DNA from: Duganella dendranthematis | GTDB taxonomy: Bacteria; Pseudomonadota; Gammaproteobacteria; Burkholderiales; Burkholderiaceae_D | Assembly (NCBI RefSeq): GCF_012849375.1 | Contig: NZ_CP051684.1 | Location: forward strand, 992,001-1,056,000 | DNA length: 64,000 bases | Direction: 5' to 3' | In this document: positions 18,343-27,442 of the stretch, in pieces | Numbering within the stretch: the first letter of the stretch is position 1 | How the letters are laid out: each line of letters starts with the position of its first letter | Made by a program: the position numbers and the translations under genes | Notes under the pieces: generated by a model | Seen by the model: only the letters and a program-made list of their open reading frames with translations | What the model was told of the DNA's origin: nothing | Database searches by the model: none

Positions 18343-18371
18343 TTGAAAAACCTGCTGTTTTTGGATATACT
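18343..18371 (+). promoter_or_regulatory. Sigma-70 promoter of rpmB-rpmG
   Basis: -35 TTGAAA (18343-18348), 17-base spacer, -10 TATACT (18366-18371). The transcript start would be about 35 bases before the rpmB ATG. Confidence 0.8.
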
Positions 18372-18412
18372 CTCGTTTTTCCAATTGTGGAATGTCTTTT
18401 AAGGAGTGCGTT

Positions 18413-18649
18413 ATGGCACGTGTTTGCCAAGTTACTGGGAAGAAGCCGATGGTCGGCAACAATGTTTCCCACGCAAACAACAAAACCAAACGTCGTTTCC
18501 TGCCTAACCTGCAGAACCGTCGTATTTTTGTTGAATCTGAAAACCGCTGGGTCTCCCTGCGTCTGTCCAACGCTGGTCTGCGCGTAATCGACAAAGTCGG
18601 CATCGATGCCGTACTGGCCGACATGCGCGCCCGTGGCGAAAAAGTCTAA
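18413..18649 (+). CDS. rpmB: 50S ribosomal protein L28
   Basis: 78 residues, exactly the usual length. The start [20 protein letters not shown] and the basic segment [11 protein letters not shown] are standard L28. AAGGAG lies seven bases before the ATG. First gene of the rpmB-rpmG operon. Confidence 0.98.
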   Translation: MARVCQVTGKKPMVGNNVSHANNKTKRRFLPNLQNRRIFVESENRWVSLRLSNAGLRVIDKVGIDAVLADMRARGEKV

Positions 18650-18662
18650 ATAGGGAGCTATC

Positions 18663-18830
18663 ATGGCAAAAACTGGCCGCGACAAAATCAAGCTGGAATC
18701 GACCGCAGGTACGGGTCACTTCTACACCACGACCAAAAACAAGCGCACGATGCCTGCTAAAATGGAGATCACCAAGTTTGATCCTAAAGCACGCAAGCAC
18801 GTGATCTACAAAGAAACCAAGATCAAGTAA
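18663..18830 (+). CDS. rpmG: 50S ribosomal protein L33
   Basis: 55 codons: [20 protein letters not shown], then [10 protein letters not shown] and a C-terminus ending [11 protein letters not shown]. It lacks the zinc-binding cysteines, so it is the Cys-free (C-) form common in proteobacteria. It starts 13 bases after rpmB with AGGGAG in front. Confidence 0.98.
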   Translation: MAKTGRDKIKLESTAGTGHFYTTTKNKRTMPAKMEITKFDPKARKHVIYKETKIK

Positions 18831-18850
18831 TTCGATCTCGCTTCTTACGA

Positions 18851-18882
18851 AAAGCCGCTGACGACGTCAGCGGTTTTTTTTG
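18851..18882 (+). terminator. Intrinsic terminator of rpmB-rpmG
   Basis: Stem CCGCTGAC / GTCAGCGG (18855-18862 with 18866-18873) and a 3-base loop, then eight T residues. The remains of the chemoreceptor pseudogene begin immediately after it. Confidence 0.92.
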
Positions 18883-20313
18883 CCCTCTGCCCGTCCTCTC
18901 TCCAAAGTATTGCCCCTACGCACAATTGACGGCGGCAAGAAGTCGTTCCAGGCCCATCTGCGCGAATTGACCGAACTCACCGCCGACAACCCGGCGCAAC
19001 AGGAACGCCTGAAGCGCTTAGCGGAAAAACAGCAGGAATGGCTCAGCGCCGCGATCGATCCGGCGATCGCCCTGCGTCGCCGCGGCGACGATGCCGAGGC
19101 GCTGGCGGCGGTGGTCGCCGAGGAACAGTCCAGCAAGGGCAAGGCGGCCATGGACAGCATGCGCCAACTATTGAGCGACATCGGCGGCACCGAGCGCGAT
19201 CTGCTCAAGCGCCGCAATACGGAAGCGGCTGCCGTGCGTAGCCAGACGGAGTTGCTGATCATCGGCGGCGGCCTGGCGGCGGCGGCGCTGGCCGCACTGC
19301 TGGCCTGGCTCCTGGGCCGCAACATCAGCGTGCCGCTGTCGGCCGCAGTAACGCTGGCGCAGCGCGTGGCGCGTGGCGACCTGAGCAGCCATATCTCGGT
19401 CGATAGCAAGGATGAGATCGGCCAGCTGATGCAGGCGCTGCGCGACATGAACGCCGCGCTGACCACCATCGTGCGCGGCGTGCGCTAGGGCACGGACACC
19501 ATCGCCACGGCGGCGGTCGAAATCTCCGCCGGCAATATGGACCTGTCGTCGCGCACCGAACAGCAGGCCAGTTCGCTGGAAGAAACCGCGTCCTCCATGG
19601 AAGAACTGACGTCCACCGTCAAGCAGAATGCTGACAGCGCCCGCCAGGCGCGCGACTTGGCCGGCACGGCCTCCGGGGTGGCCACGCGCGGCGGCGAGCT
19701 GGTGGCCGAAGTGGTGACCACAATGGGCACCATCAACGATTCGGCACGCAAGATTGCCGACATCATCGGCGTGATCGACGGTATCGCCTTCCAGACCAAT
19801 ATCCTGGCGCTGAATGCGGCGGTGGAAGCGGCGCGGGCCGGCGAACAAGGCCGCGGCTTTGCCGTGGTGGCCACCGAAGTGCGCAATCTGGCGCAGCGCT
19901 CGGCCAGCGCCGCCAAGGAAATCAAGACCCTGATCGACGACTCGGTCAACAAAGTCGATGCCGGCAGCAAGCTGGTCGACCGCGCCGGCGCCACTATGCA
20001 GGAAGTGGTGGCCAGCGTACGCAGCGTGGCCGATCTGATCAACGATATCGCCGCCGCCAGCGAAGAGCAGCGCAACGGCATCGAGCAGGTCAACGACGCC
20101 ATCACCCAGATGGACCAGGTGACCCAGCAGAACGCCGCGCTGGTTGAGGAAGCGGCCGCTGCCGCTGGCGCGCTGCAGGAACAAGCGCAAGACCTGTCGC
20201 AGGCGGTCAGCGTGTTCCAGCTGGGCGACAGCCGCAGCGACGCCCGCCACACCGGGCCGGCGCCACGGCGCGCTGCACCACCGGCCGGACTGATGCTGCA
20301 GGACGCCAACTGA
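18883..20313 (+). pseudogene. Methyl-accepting chemotaxis protein, 5'-truncated and interrupted by a stop codon
   Basis: One reading frame carries the remains of a periplasmic helical sensor domain (FQAHLRELTELTADNPAQQ), a membrane helix (LLIIGGGLAAAALAALLAW), a HAMP domain, and then the full chemoreceptor signalling domain with the hairpin tip [20 protein letters not shown] and [16 protein letters not shown]. Two lesions are visible. The frame runs back into the rpmG terminator with no ATG and no first membrane segment. A TAG at 19486-19488 interrupts VRGVR-GTDTIA, where CAG (Gln) is expected. The downstream piece has an ATG at 19537, but no promoter is evident. It probably encodes no working receptor. 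Confidence 0.85.
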
Positions 20314-20323
20314 GGTTGACAAC

Positions 20324-20352
20324 CGCACTCGGTGTGTGAGTGGCTTTTTTTT
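20324..20352 (+). terminator. Weak terminator after the chemoreceptor pseudogene
   Basis: CACTC / GAGTG stem with a 7-base loop followed by eight T residues, just beyond the stop codon at 20313. The stem is short, so confidence is limited. Confidence 0.45.
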
Positions 20353-20442
20353 CGTCCCGCGCCCACTGCCGGGACTGTTATCGCATATTGCGGACGACAA
20401 AAAAAATGGCCCCGCAGGGCCATGGTATCGCGTGTCGCCGCG

Positions 20443-21639
20443 TTAAGCGTAGCTACGCAGGCGCAGCGAAAAGTCTTCCAGCGACTTGATGCCCGACGCT
20501 TCGGCGCGGTTGCACCAGTCTTGCAGCTTGTGCAGCAGCTGGTCGCGGGTGAAGTGCGAACGCTCCCAGATCACGCCCAGTTCCACGCGCATATTGTGCA
20601 TAGTTTCCAGCGCCTTGCTGTGCTGGAACAGTTCCGTCAGCTGCTGCTGCTGCGGCGCTTCCAGTTTGGCCGGCTCGCGCTGCATCAGCTTGCGTGACGA
20701 TTTGAGGAAGCGCGCTTCCAGCTGGGCCTTGTCCTTCAGGTGCTCCAGTTCCTCTTTCCATGCATGCTTCATCGACTTGGCGTACTTGGCCATCACGTCG
20801 TAGCGGTTGGCGATCACCGATTGCAGCGTGTCGAAGTCGGCTTCCAGCTTGTCCTTGGCGAACTTCGGCGCCGGCGCCAGTTTCTTCACCTTGGCCAGGC
20901 CGACGATTTCCAGCGCGCGGATATAACCCCAGCCGATGTCGAACTCGTACCATTTGGACGACAGCTTGGCCGAGGTCGCAAACGTGTGATGGTTGTTGTG
21001 CAACTCTTCGCCGCCGATCAGGATGCCGAACGGGATGATGTTGGTGGCCGCATCGGCGCAATCGTAGTTGCGATAGCCCCAATAGTGGCCGATGCCGTTG
21101 ATGATGCCGGCCGCCGTCACCGGAATCCACATCATCTGCACCGCCCACACGGTGATGCCGATGACGCCGAACAGCGCGAAGTTGATCACCAGCAGCGCTA
21201 CCACGCCGGCCGCGCTGTGGCGCGTGTAGACGTTGCGTTCCATCCAGTCATCCGGCGTGCCATGGCCATACTTGTCCATGGTTTCCTGGTTTTTCGATTC
21301 GGCGCGATACAGTTCGGCGCCTTCCCAGAATACTTTCTTGATGCCGCGCGTAACCGGGCTGTGCGGATCTTCCTCGGTGTCGCACTTGGCGTGGTGCTTG
21401 CGGTGGATCGAGGCCCACTCCTTGGTCACCTGGCCGGTGGTCAGCCACAGCCAGAAACGGAAGAAGTGACTGACGATCGGATGCAGGTCCAGCGCACGAT
21501 GCGCCTGGCAGCGGTGCAGGTAAATCGTCACACTGGCAATGGTGATGTGGGTGACCACCATCGTGTAGAAGAACACTTCCCAGCCACTCAGGCGGGTGAT
21601 GCCGTTCGACAAGAAATCCAATACTGCGTATAAATCCAT
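20443..21639 (-). CDS. Membrane fatty-acyl desaturase with a long C-terminal extension
   Basis: 398 residues from the ATG at 21639 (GGAG seven bases upstream). The three histidine boxes of acyl-CoA/acyl-lipid delta-9 desaturases are HRCQAH (42-47), HRKHH (79-83) and HNNHH (214-218), with membrane segments around 20-40, 55-72, 145-165 and 168-185. It should introduce a double bond into membrane lipid acyl chains. From about residue 262 there is a 135-residue charged helical extension not needed for desaturation. It ends LLHKLQDWCNRAEASGIKSL, which looks like the C-terminal helices of ISL3-type transposases. Confidence 0.9.
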   Translation of the reverse strand: MDLYAVLDFLSNGITRLSGWEVFFYTMVVTHITIASVTIYLHRCQAHRALDLHPIVSHFFRFWLWLTTGQVTKEWASIHRKHHAKCDTEEDPHSPVTRGIKKVFWEGAELYRAESKNQETMDKYGHGTPDDWMERNVYTRHSAAGVVALLVINFALFGVIGITVWAVQMMWIPVTAAGIINGIGHYWGYRNYDCADAATNIIPFGILIGGEELHNNHHTFATSAKLSSKWYEFDIGWGYIRALEIVGLAKVKKLAPAPKFAKDKLEADFDTLQSVIANRYDVMAKYAKSMKHAWKEELEHLKDKAQLEARFLKSSRKLMQREPAKLEAPQQQQLTELFQHSKALETMHNMRVELGVIWERSHFTRDQLLHKLQDWCNRAEASGIKSLEDFSLRLRSYA

Positions 21640-21754
21640 TACTACTCCAAAGGATGGCCGGAGGGCCAAGATTGTGTTTTCGACAGGCGTACGGTCACCC
21701 GTCAGTTATAACTTTTGGACGACATTGTACGCTGAAACAAGCGGGGTCTACTGA

Positions 21755-23101
21755 CTATTCTTTAGGCACGGTCGTGCTTTCCGGTTCCGCCAGGACGGCC
21801 GGCACCGGGCCGAGGATGCGCATCTCCCGTTGCGGGAATGGCACAGAGATATTGTTTTCTTTGAGTGTACGCCAGATCGCCCGGTTGACGTCGGACGTTA
21901 CGCCGCCGCGGCCGTTCTGCGGATCGTTGATCCAGAAACTGACCGTCAGTTCCAGGCCGTCGGCGCCAAAGCTGGTCAGGTTGACCGACGGCGCTTTGTC
22001 CTTCAACACGCGCTCGACCGTCAAGGCGGCGTCGTTCAACAGCTGGATGACGAGATCGACGTCGGTGTCGTACGCCACCGACACCTTGGTCGAGATATTC
22101 AGCAGACTATTGGACAGCGACGAGTTCTGCACCGCGCCCGACACCAGCATTTCATTAGGCACGATCGATTCCATGCCGTCCAGGCTTTGCAGCACCGTGT
22201 ACCGGGTGTTGATCTGCGTGACTTTGCCGCTGTATTTGTCGACCGTGATCATGTCGCCGATGGTCAGCGAGCGGTCCAGCAGGATGACGAAGCCGGACAC
22301 ATAGTTGCTGGCGATCTTCTGCAAGCCCAGACCAAGGCCGACGCCCAGCGCGCCGCCGAACACCGACAGCACGGTCAGGTCGATCCCCACCAGCGACAGA
22401 CTCATCAGCACAGCCACCAGGATCAGCACCGCGCGCGCCGTGCGCGACGCCACCACCCGCAGATTGGTGTGCATGCCCGGCATTTTCATCAGCCATTCTT
22501 CCAGCGCGGCGCCGGCCCACAGCGCCAGCATCAGCAGCACCACCACCGACACCGTGGCCTGCAGGATGTCGCCAATCGACACCTTGTATTTCCCCAGCGG
22601 CAGCACGGTGTTGTCCATAAACTCGAACACATCGACCCACAGGCCGGTGATGTACAGCACGAAGGCCAGCCACACCAGCAGCTGGAACACTTTCTCGAAC
22701 GCCAGCATATTCGGGCTGATGGTGCGGCCATTGCGCGCAAACACGCGGCGCAGCAGATAGAAGGTGAAGCGGATCACCGCCAGCGAACCGAAGATCGGCA
22801 TCGCCACCCGGATCCAGTTGACATGGGTGTAGTGGTACTTGACCAGGATCAGGCGCGACAAGGCCAGCAGGCCGATCACCGCCAACGGCGCCATCACGCG
22901 GCCGAAACTCTCCACGCCAAAGCCCAGCATGCCGGTGTGCGCCTCGTGGTGCCGGCCGAAACGCTTGCGCAACAGCCGCGCCAGGCCAAAGCCGACCAGC
23001 ACCGACAGCGCGATGGCCAGCAGCTGCAATACCAGGCTGGGTTCATGCAGGTCACCGGTCAGGTCGTCGATCAGATTGAGCAGGGGCTGTTGTTGGGTCA
23101 T
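21755..23101 (-). CDS. MscS-family mechanosensitive channel
   Basis: 448 residues from the ATG at 23101. It has five or six predicted membrane segments; the last (LTVLSVFGGALGVGLGLGLQ) is the glycine/alanine-rich pore helix. The MscS beta domain follows (ASNYVSGFVILLDRSLTIGD, then YTVLQSLDGMESIVPNE) and a cytoplasmic C-terminal part. It releases solutes on membrane tension during osmotic downshock. No good Shine-Dalgarno sequence is visible. It lies 68 bases downstream of rsmB on the same strand. Confidence 0.9.
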   Translation of the reverse strand: MTQQQPLLNLIDDLTGDLHEPSLVLQLLAIALSVLVGFGLARLLRKRFGRHHEAHTGMLGFGVESFGRVMAPLAVIGLLALSRLILVKYHYTHVNWIRVAMPIFGSLAVIRFTFYLLRRVFARNGRTISPNMLAFEKVFQLLVWLAFVLYITGLWVDVFEFMDNTVLPLGKYKVSIGDILQATVSVVVLLMLALWAGAALEEWLMKMPGMHTNLRVVASRTARAVLILVAVLMSLSLVGIDLTVLSVFGGALGVGLGLGLQKIASNYVSGFVILLDRSLTIGDMITVDKYSGKVTQINTRYTVLQSLDGMESIVPNEMLVSGAVQNSSLSNSLLNISTKVSVAYDTDVDLVIQLLNDAALTVERVLKDKAPSVNLTSFGADGLELTVSFWINDPQNGRGGVTSDVNRAIWRTLKENNISVPFPQREMRILGPVPAVLAEPESTTVPKE

Positions 23102-23169
23102 TGCGCGTGACTGTATATAAGGGATGGATAGATTAACGTAAAACAGGCCGGAATCTCCGGCCTGTTGCA

Positions 23170-24477
23170 TTACTCGTCGGCTTGCTCGGCCGGTTCTTCC
23201 TCTTGCTTGACCTTTTTGGCCATCGGCTTGCGCTCGAACACGGCGGCGAAGAAGCCGTCGGTCTGGTGCTTGTGCGGCAGCAGCTTCAGATAGTCGCCCA
23301 TCTCCAGCTCGATCTTCTGCTCGGCCAGCGCCTTGTTCATCGGCACCAGTTCGAAGTCCGGATGGCTTTCCAGGAATTGCTTGGCGATGAACTCGTTCTC
23401 GTCTTCCAGCACCGAGCAGGTAGCGTAGACCAGGCGGCCGCCGCCTTTGACCAGACGGGCGGCGCCGTCCAGGATGGCGGCTTGCTTGACTTGCAGTTCG
23501 CCGATGGCTTCCGGCTTCTGGCGCCATTTGACGTCAGGGTTGCGGCGCAAGGTGCCCAGGCCCGAGCATGGCGCATCGACCAGCACGCGGTCGATCTTGC
23601 CGGCCAGACGCTTGATCTTGGCGTCGCGCTCATGCGCGATCACCACCGGATGCACGTTCGACAGGCCGCTGCGCGCCAGGCGCGGCTTGAGCTTGGTCAA
23701 ACGCTTTTCCGACACGTCAAACGCGTACAGACGGCCGGTGTTGCGCATGGTCGCGCCCAGCGACAACGTCTTGCCGCCGGCGCCGGCGCAGAAGTCCACC
23801 ACCATCTCGCCGCGCTTGGCCGCGACCAGGGCCGACAGCAGCTGGCTGCCTTCGTCCTGCACTTCGATGTGGCCGTCCTTGAACAGCGGCAGGTTTTGCA
23901 GCTGCGGCTTTTGCAGCACGCGCAGCCCCTGCGGCGCGAACGGCGTCGGCGTGGCGCGGATCGGCGCCTCGGCCAGCTTGGCGATGACGTCGTCGCGGTT
24001 GGCCTTGAGCGTGTTGACGCGCAGGTCCAGCGGCGCCGGCTGGTTCAGGGCGTCGGCCAGCTCCAGCGATTCTGCTTCGCCATACTGCTCCACCAGTTTC
24101 TCGAACAGCCATTTCGGCATGTTGGAACGGCTGGATTTATGCATCACCTTGCGGTCGATTTCCAGGATGCGGGTCACCCACGCCACTTCGTCTTCGCTCA
24201 GGCCGCCCAGCGAGTCCAGGCCGACGGCGTCGGCCATGCCCAGCAGGGTCAGGCGGCGCATGGTGGCGCCACCGCCGGCTTCGGAGAAGTCGGTGTAGAA
24301 GTTCTTGTTGCGCAGCACGTTGTACACGGACTCGGCAATCGCACCGCGTTCGCGGCCGCCCAGGCGCGGGTGGTCTTTGAAATAGCGCGACAGGGTGGTA
24401 TCGGCTGGCGCGGCAAAGCGCAAAATCTCGCGCAACACTTCTTCGGCGTTGGCGAGTATCGCTGGAGGCAATCTCAT
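23170..24477 (-). CDS. RsmB/NOP-family rRNA cytosine-C5 methyltransferase
   Basis: 435 residues. An N-terminal NusB-like helical region (residues 1-140) precedes the Rossmann methyltransferase domain with VVDFCAGAGGKTLSLG (SAM site), the motif IV cysteine in DAPCSGLGTLRRNPD and the motif VI catalytic cysteine in ATCSVLEDEN. It methylates a cytosine in RNA, most probably 16S rRNA. The C-terminus is Lys/Glu-rich. It starts 19 bases after purN. Confidence 0.9.
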   Translation of the reverse strand: MRLPPAILANAEEVLREILRFAAPADTTLSRYFKDHPRLGGRERGAIAESVYNVLRNKNFYTDFSEAGGGATMRRLTLLGMADAVGLDSLGGLSEDEVAWVTRILEIDRKVMHKSSRSNMPKWLFEKLVEQYGEAESLELADALNQPAPLDLRVNTLKANRDDVIAKLAEAPIRATPTPFAPQGLRVLQKPQLQNLPLFKDGHIEVQDEGSQLLSALVAAKRGEMVVDFCAGAGGKTLSLGATMRNTGRLYAFDVSEKRLTKLKPRLARSGLSNVHPVVIAHERDAKIKRLAGKIDRVLVDAPCSGLGTLRRNPDVKWRQKPEAIGELQVKQAAILDGAARLVKGGGRLVYATCSVLEDENEFIAKQFLESHPDFELVPMNKALAEQKIELEMGDYLKLLPHKHQTDGFFAAVFERKPMAKKVKQEEEPAEQADE

Positions 24478-24496
24478 GGAATTCCTTGGTTAATTT

Positions 24497-25108
24497 TTAC
24501 TTGCTGTGGTCCACCTGGACCGCGCCCTGCGCCACCGTCAGCCGGTCTTCTACAAACCAGCGCACTGCGCGCGGGTAAATGACATGCTCTTGTTCCAGTA
24601 CGCGGGCCGACAGGGTTTCGACCGTATCTTCCGGCTGCACCGGCACGCTGGTCTGCAACACCATCGGCCCGTGGTCGAGTTCGGCCGTTACGAAATGCAC
24701 CGTGGCGCCATGCTCGCGCACGCCGGCGGCCAGCGCCTGCGCATGCGTCGCCAGCCCGGGGAACAGCGGCAGCAGCGACGGATGGATATTCAGCATGCGG
24801 CCCGCGTAATGCGTGACGAATGCCTCGGTCAGGATGCGCATGAAGCCGGCCAGCACCACCAGATCCGGCGCAAAGCCGTCGATCACGGTTTGCAGCGCGG
24901 CGTCGAATTCGGCGCGGCTGGCGTAGTCCTTGTTGGCCACCACCGCCGTCGCGATGCCGTGCGCGGCCGCAAAAGCCAGGCCGGGCGCGTCAGCGCGATT
25001 GCTGATGACAGCGGCAATGCGGGCCGGCCAGCGCTCGGATTGCAGCGCCTGGACGATGGCTTCCATATTGCTGCCGCGACCAGAAATCAGAATGACGATG
25101 TTTTTCAT
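24497..25108 (-). CDS. purN: Phosphoribosylglycinamide formyltransferase
   Basis: 203 residues from the ATG at 25108 (MKNIVILISGRGSNMEAIVQ). GRGSN binds the glycinamide ribonucleotide phosphate. The catalytic triad residues sit in NIHPSLLP (Asn and His) and TAELDHGPMV (Asp). It uses 10-formyl-THF in step three of purine synthesis. First gene of a purN-rsmB unit. Confidence 0.96.
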   Translation of the reverse strand: MKNIVILISGRGSNMEAIVQALQSERWPARIAAVISNRADAPGLAFAAAHGIATAVVANKDYASRAEFDAALQTVIDGFAPDLVVLAGFMRILTEAFVTHYAGRMLNIHPSLLPLFPGLATHAQALAAGVREHGATVHFVTAELDHGPMVLQTSVPVQPEDTVETLSARVLEQEHVIYPRAVRWFVEDRLTVAQGAVQVDHSK

Positions 25109-25188
25109 AACCCGGCATTGTACCGCGTCCCACCTCGCAGGGCCACTAAAAGGCAAGAATTGTTGCGATGCAGCAGGCGCGCGCCGGC

Positions 25189-25626
25189 CTACTCGAAGGA
25201 GTAAAAGACCCGGAACGGCACTTTTTTGTCGGCCCAGTAGTCGGCCGCGTCGCGGAACACGTCCAGCAGGGTTTCCCGTGCTTCCTTGTCAAATTTCTGG
25301 GTGTTAGGCAATTGTTCCAGTACCACCAGGAAGCCGGTTTGCGTACCGGCCTGGAACATGGTGTCGGTCAGCGTGGCGCGCAGACCGTCGAAATTCTTGC
25401 CTATCCCCTTGGGAAACAGGAACGATTCCGCAATCAGCCCCAGCACCTGCTGCTTGGTGGCGCCGGTGTTTGGATGCGCATACAGGAAGTGCTGTCCCAG
25501 GCGGGCCGCCTCTTCCTGCAGCTCACCGACGCGGAAGGCGCGGATCGACTGCACGAGGTTGGCCGGCACACTGGCCAGCAAGCTCTCGTTTCCCTCAATT
25601 TGACCTGGTATGTACGGAGTGTCCAC
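25189..25626 (-). CDS. Barstar-like protein
   Basis: 145 residues from a GTG start; no ATG is available upstream in frame. SFLFPKGIGKNFDGLRATLTD matches the barstar signature (FP..fG.N.DaL.d.L), and the end DYWADKKVPFRVFYSFE fits the last strand and helix of the fold. Barstars inhibit barnase-type ribonucleases. No ribonuclease gene is adjacent, so here it may be an orphan inhibitor or serve another function. The start is uncertain because no Shine-Dalgarno sequence is evident. Confidence 0.72.
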   Translation of the reverse strand: MDTPYIPGQIEGNESLLASVPANLVQSIRAFRVGELQEEAARLGQHFLYAHPNTGATKQQVLGLIAESFLFPKGIGKNFDGLRATLTDTMFQAGTQTGFLVVLEQLPNTQKFDKEARETLLDVFRDAADYWADKKVPFRVFYSFE

Positions 25627-26002
25627 TTTGCTGTCGGGAGTGCCTAACTTGTGAATTAATGAGTAAATAATTTGAGCACCTGTCCACGAAACATGGCTGA
25701 CGGGTCGGCGCCGGCCATGGTTGATTCAATATGTTTCTGAATCCCATACGCATATTAGGGTAACGTGTTGTTCCTCCCAGATCAACACGTATATGATATT
25801 CAACGCAATATTTGTTAAAAACAGAAGATTTTCATCGGGTTTAGCGGTGAAATCGGCACAATTCGCTTGATGTCCGCTGTTACAATTTGTTGCCACAGAT
25901 ACCGAAGAGGGGCTAGTCGCGCCGCGGCGACAGGATTACCATACGATTCATGCAATATCAGAATCCCCCTGATAGACACCCTGAACACAACGAGGTCTCC
26001 AA
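25627..26002. other. 376-bp AT-richer intergenic region between divergent genes
   Basis: No coding frame. It contains an 8-bp inverted repeat ACGTGTTG / CAACACGT with a 12-base loop (25763-25790), a CATGGC/GCCATG inverted repeat near 25692-25719, and a leader with GAGG in front of the plus-strand glycine-zipper gene. The left edge is the promoter region of the barstar-like gene. Confidence 0.5.
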
Positions 26003-26518
26003 ATGAACTTGCAAGCCAAACTGATCGCAACTGCACTCTGCGCTAGCGCCCTGCCTTTTGCCCAGGCCGCCGATTTTGAAGATTTCGGCCGCGTGGTGAA
26101 TGTCGTGCCACAAGTCCAACAAGTCAACAGCCCGCGCCAGGAATGCCGCACTGAATATGTACAGGTCCAGCAACCGGCGCCGGAACGCGGCGTCGGCGGC
26201 GCCATCCTGGGCGGCCTGGTGGGCGGCCTGGCCGGTAACCAGATCGGTGGCGGCTCGGGCCGTTCGGTGGCTACCGCTGCGGGCGCCATCGCCGGCGCGC
26301 TGGTCGGTGACCGCGTCGACAACGCCAACACGCCAAACAGCGGCGGCGTGCAGGAACAAGCGGTCAAGCAATGCCGCACCGTCGACCATTGGGAGTCGCG
26401 CACCTCGGGCTACCAGGTGACGTATAGCTACCAGGGCCGCAACTACACCACCCCGATGTCCTACGACCCGGGTGACCGCATCCGTCTGCGCGTGGTGGTT
26501 GAGCCATCGCAACGTTAA
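26003..26518 (+). CDS. Secreted glycine-zipper 2TM-domain protein
   Basis: 171 residues. Signal peptide MNLQAKLIATALCASALPFA followed by AQAAD. A glycine-zipper region (GVGGAILGGLVGGLAGNQIG, then AAGAIAGALVGDRVDN) spans about 65-110, as in SlyB/Rickettsia 17-kDa surface antigens. There is no lipobox cysteine, so it is not a lipoprotein. The C-terminal part is Tyr- and Arg-rich with two cysteines (C-RTVDHW). It probably acts in the outer membrane or periplasm; the exact role is unknown. Confidence 0.85.
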   Translation: MNLQAKLIATALCASALPFAQAADFEDFGRVVNVVPQVQQVNSPRQECRTEYVQVQQPAPERGVGGAILGGLVGGLAGNQIGGGSGRSVATAAGAIAGALVGDRVDNANTPNSGGVQEQAVKQCRTVDHWESRTSGYQVTYSYQGRNYTTPMSYDPGDRIRLRVVVEPSQR

Positions 26519-26539
26519 GCCAATCAGCTTACGTCTTTT

Positions 26540-26572
26540 CAATGCCGGCCTTGCGCCGGCATTGTTGTTTTC
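26540..26572 (+). terminator. Terminator after the glycine-zipper gene
   Basis: 10-bp stem CAATGCCGGC / GCCGGCATTG (26540-26549 with 26555-26564), 5-base loop, then TTGTTTTC. It lies 21 bases past the stop codon. Confidence 0.8.
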
Positions 26573-26619
26573 AGATAATGCCGGTTCATCCTCCTGCTGC
26601 TGTCCTCTAATCACTCCCA

Positions 26620-27423
26620 ATGTTAATCAAACGTAAATCCATCGAAAAAGAAGAATCCTCGCGTCCGGCAGCATCGGCGCCGGCCGCCAAACCGGCGCGC
26701 AAGCCGAAGTATGCGCCGGTGACCTTGTCGGAGTTCGATGGCGTGCGTTACCTGCACTTCGGCACCGAGTGGGTGCAGGGCGCGATGCGCATCCGCAAGC
26801 CGAACTGGCTGGAGCTGGAATACGCGCAGCAGATGATGGCCTGGATGCTGTGGCTGGAACAGCCGCGCCGCATCGCCCAGCTGGGCCTGGGCACGGCCGC
26901 GCTGACCAAGTTCTGCTACACCACCTTTCCCTCGGCGCAGGTCACCGCGATCGAACTGAATCCGTCGGTGATCACCATCTGCGAGACCATGTTCAAGCTG
27001 CCACCCAACGACGAGCGCCTGCATGTGCTGGAAATGGACGCGCTGGATTTCGTCAACGACAAGGCCAACGTCGACACGCTGGACGCGCTGCAGGTCGACC
27101 TGTACGACGCCACCGCGCGCGGTCCAGTGCTCGACACGCCGGAGTTCTACCAGGCCTGCAACGCCTGCCTGACCGACGACGGCGTGATGACCATCAACCT
27201 GTTCGGCGACCACCCGAGCTACGCGCGCAACCTCAAGGCCATCAAATTCGCCTTTGCGCAGGTGATTTGCCTGCCGCAGGTGCATGATGGTAACGTAGTC
27301 GCGATCGCCTTCAAGCGCGCCCGCAGCATCGACCTGGAAGCGCTGACGGCGCGTGCCGCGCAGATCGTCGCCGCGACCAAACTGCCGGCCAAGTCCTGGG
27401 TCAAGGGCATCGCCACAAAATAA
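26620..27423 (+). CDS. Spermidine synthase-like SAM-fold protein
   Basis: 267 residues. The first 35 residues are a low-complexity Lys/Ala/Pro segment. The core resembles SpeE/PMT: IAQLGLGTAALTKFCYTTFP (SAM loop), VTAIELNPSVI, VLEMDALDFV and LDALQVDLYDA. The spermidine-synthase catalytic motif (D-S-T/S-D-P) is replaced by VDLYDATARGP, so polyamine transfer is doubtful; a methyltransferase or a different aminopropyl-type activity is possible. It is followed after 19 bases by a GspE-like ATPase gene, suggesting an operon. Confidence 0.75.
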   Translation: MLIKRKSIEKEESSRPAASAPAAKPARKPKYAPVTLSEFDGVRYLHFGTEWVQGAMRIRKPNWLELEYAQQMMAWMLWLEQPRRIAQLGLGTAALTKFCYTTFPSAQVTAIELNPSVITICETMFKLPPNDERLHVLEMDALDFVNDKANVDTLDALQVDLYDATARGPVLDTPEFYQACNACLTDDGVMTINLFGDHPSYARNLKAIKFAFAQVICLPQVHDGNVVAIAFKRARSIDLEALTARAAQIVAATKLPAKSWVKGIATK

Positions 27424-27442
27424 CGGAAAGGTGGCCGCACAG

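Noticed and set aside
19480..19500. Programmed read-through of TAG in the chemoreceptor gene
   Set aside because: The gene also lacks its 5' part and start codon, so loss of function explains the stop better.
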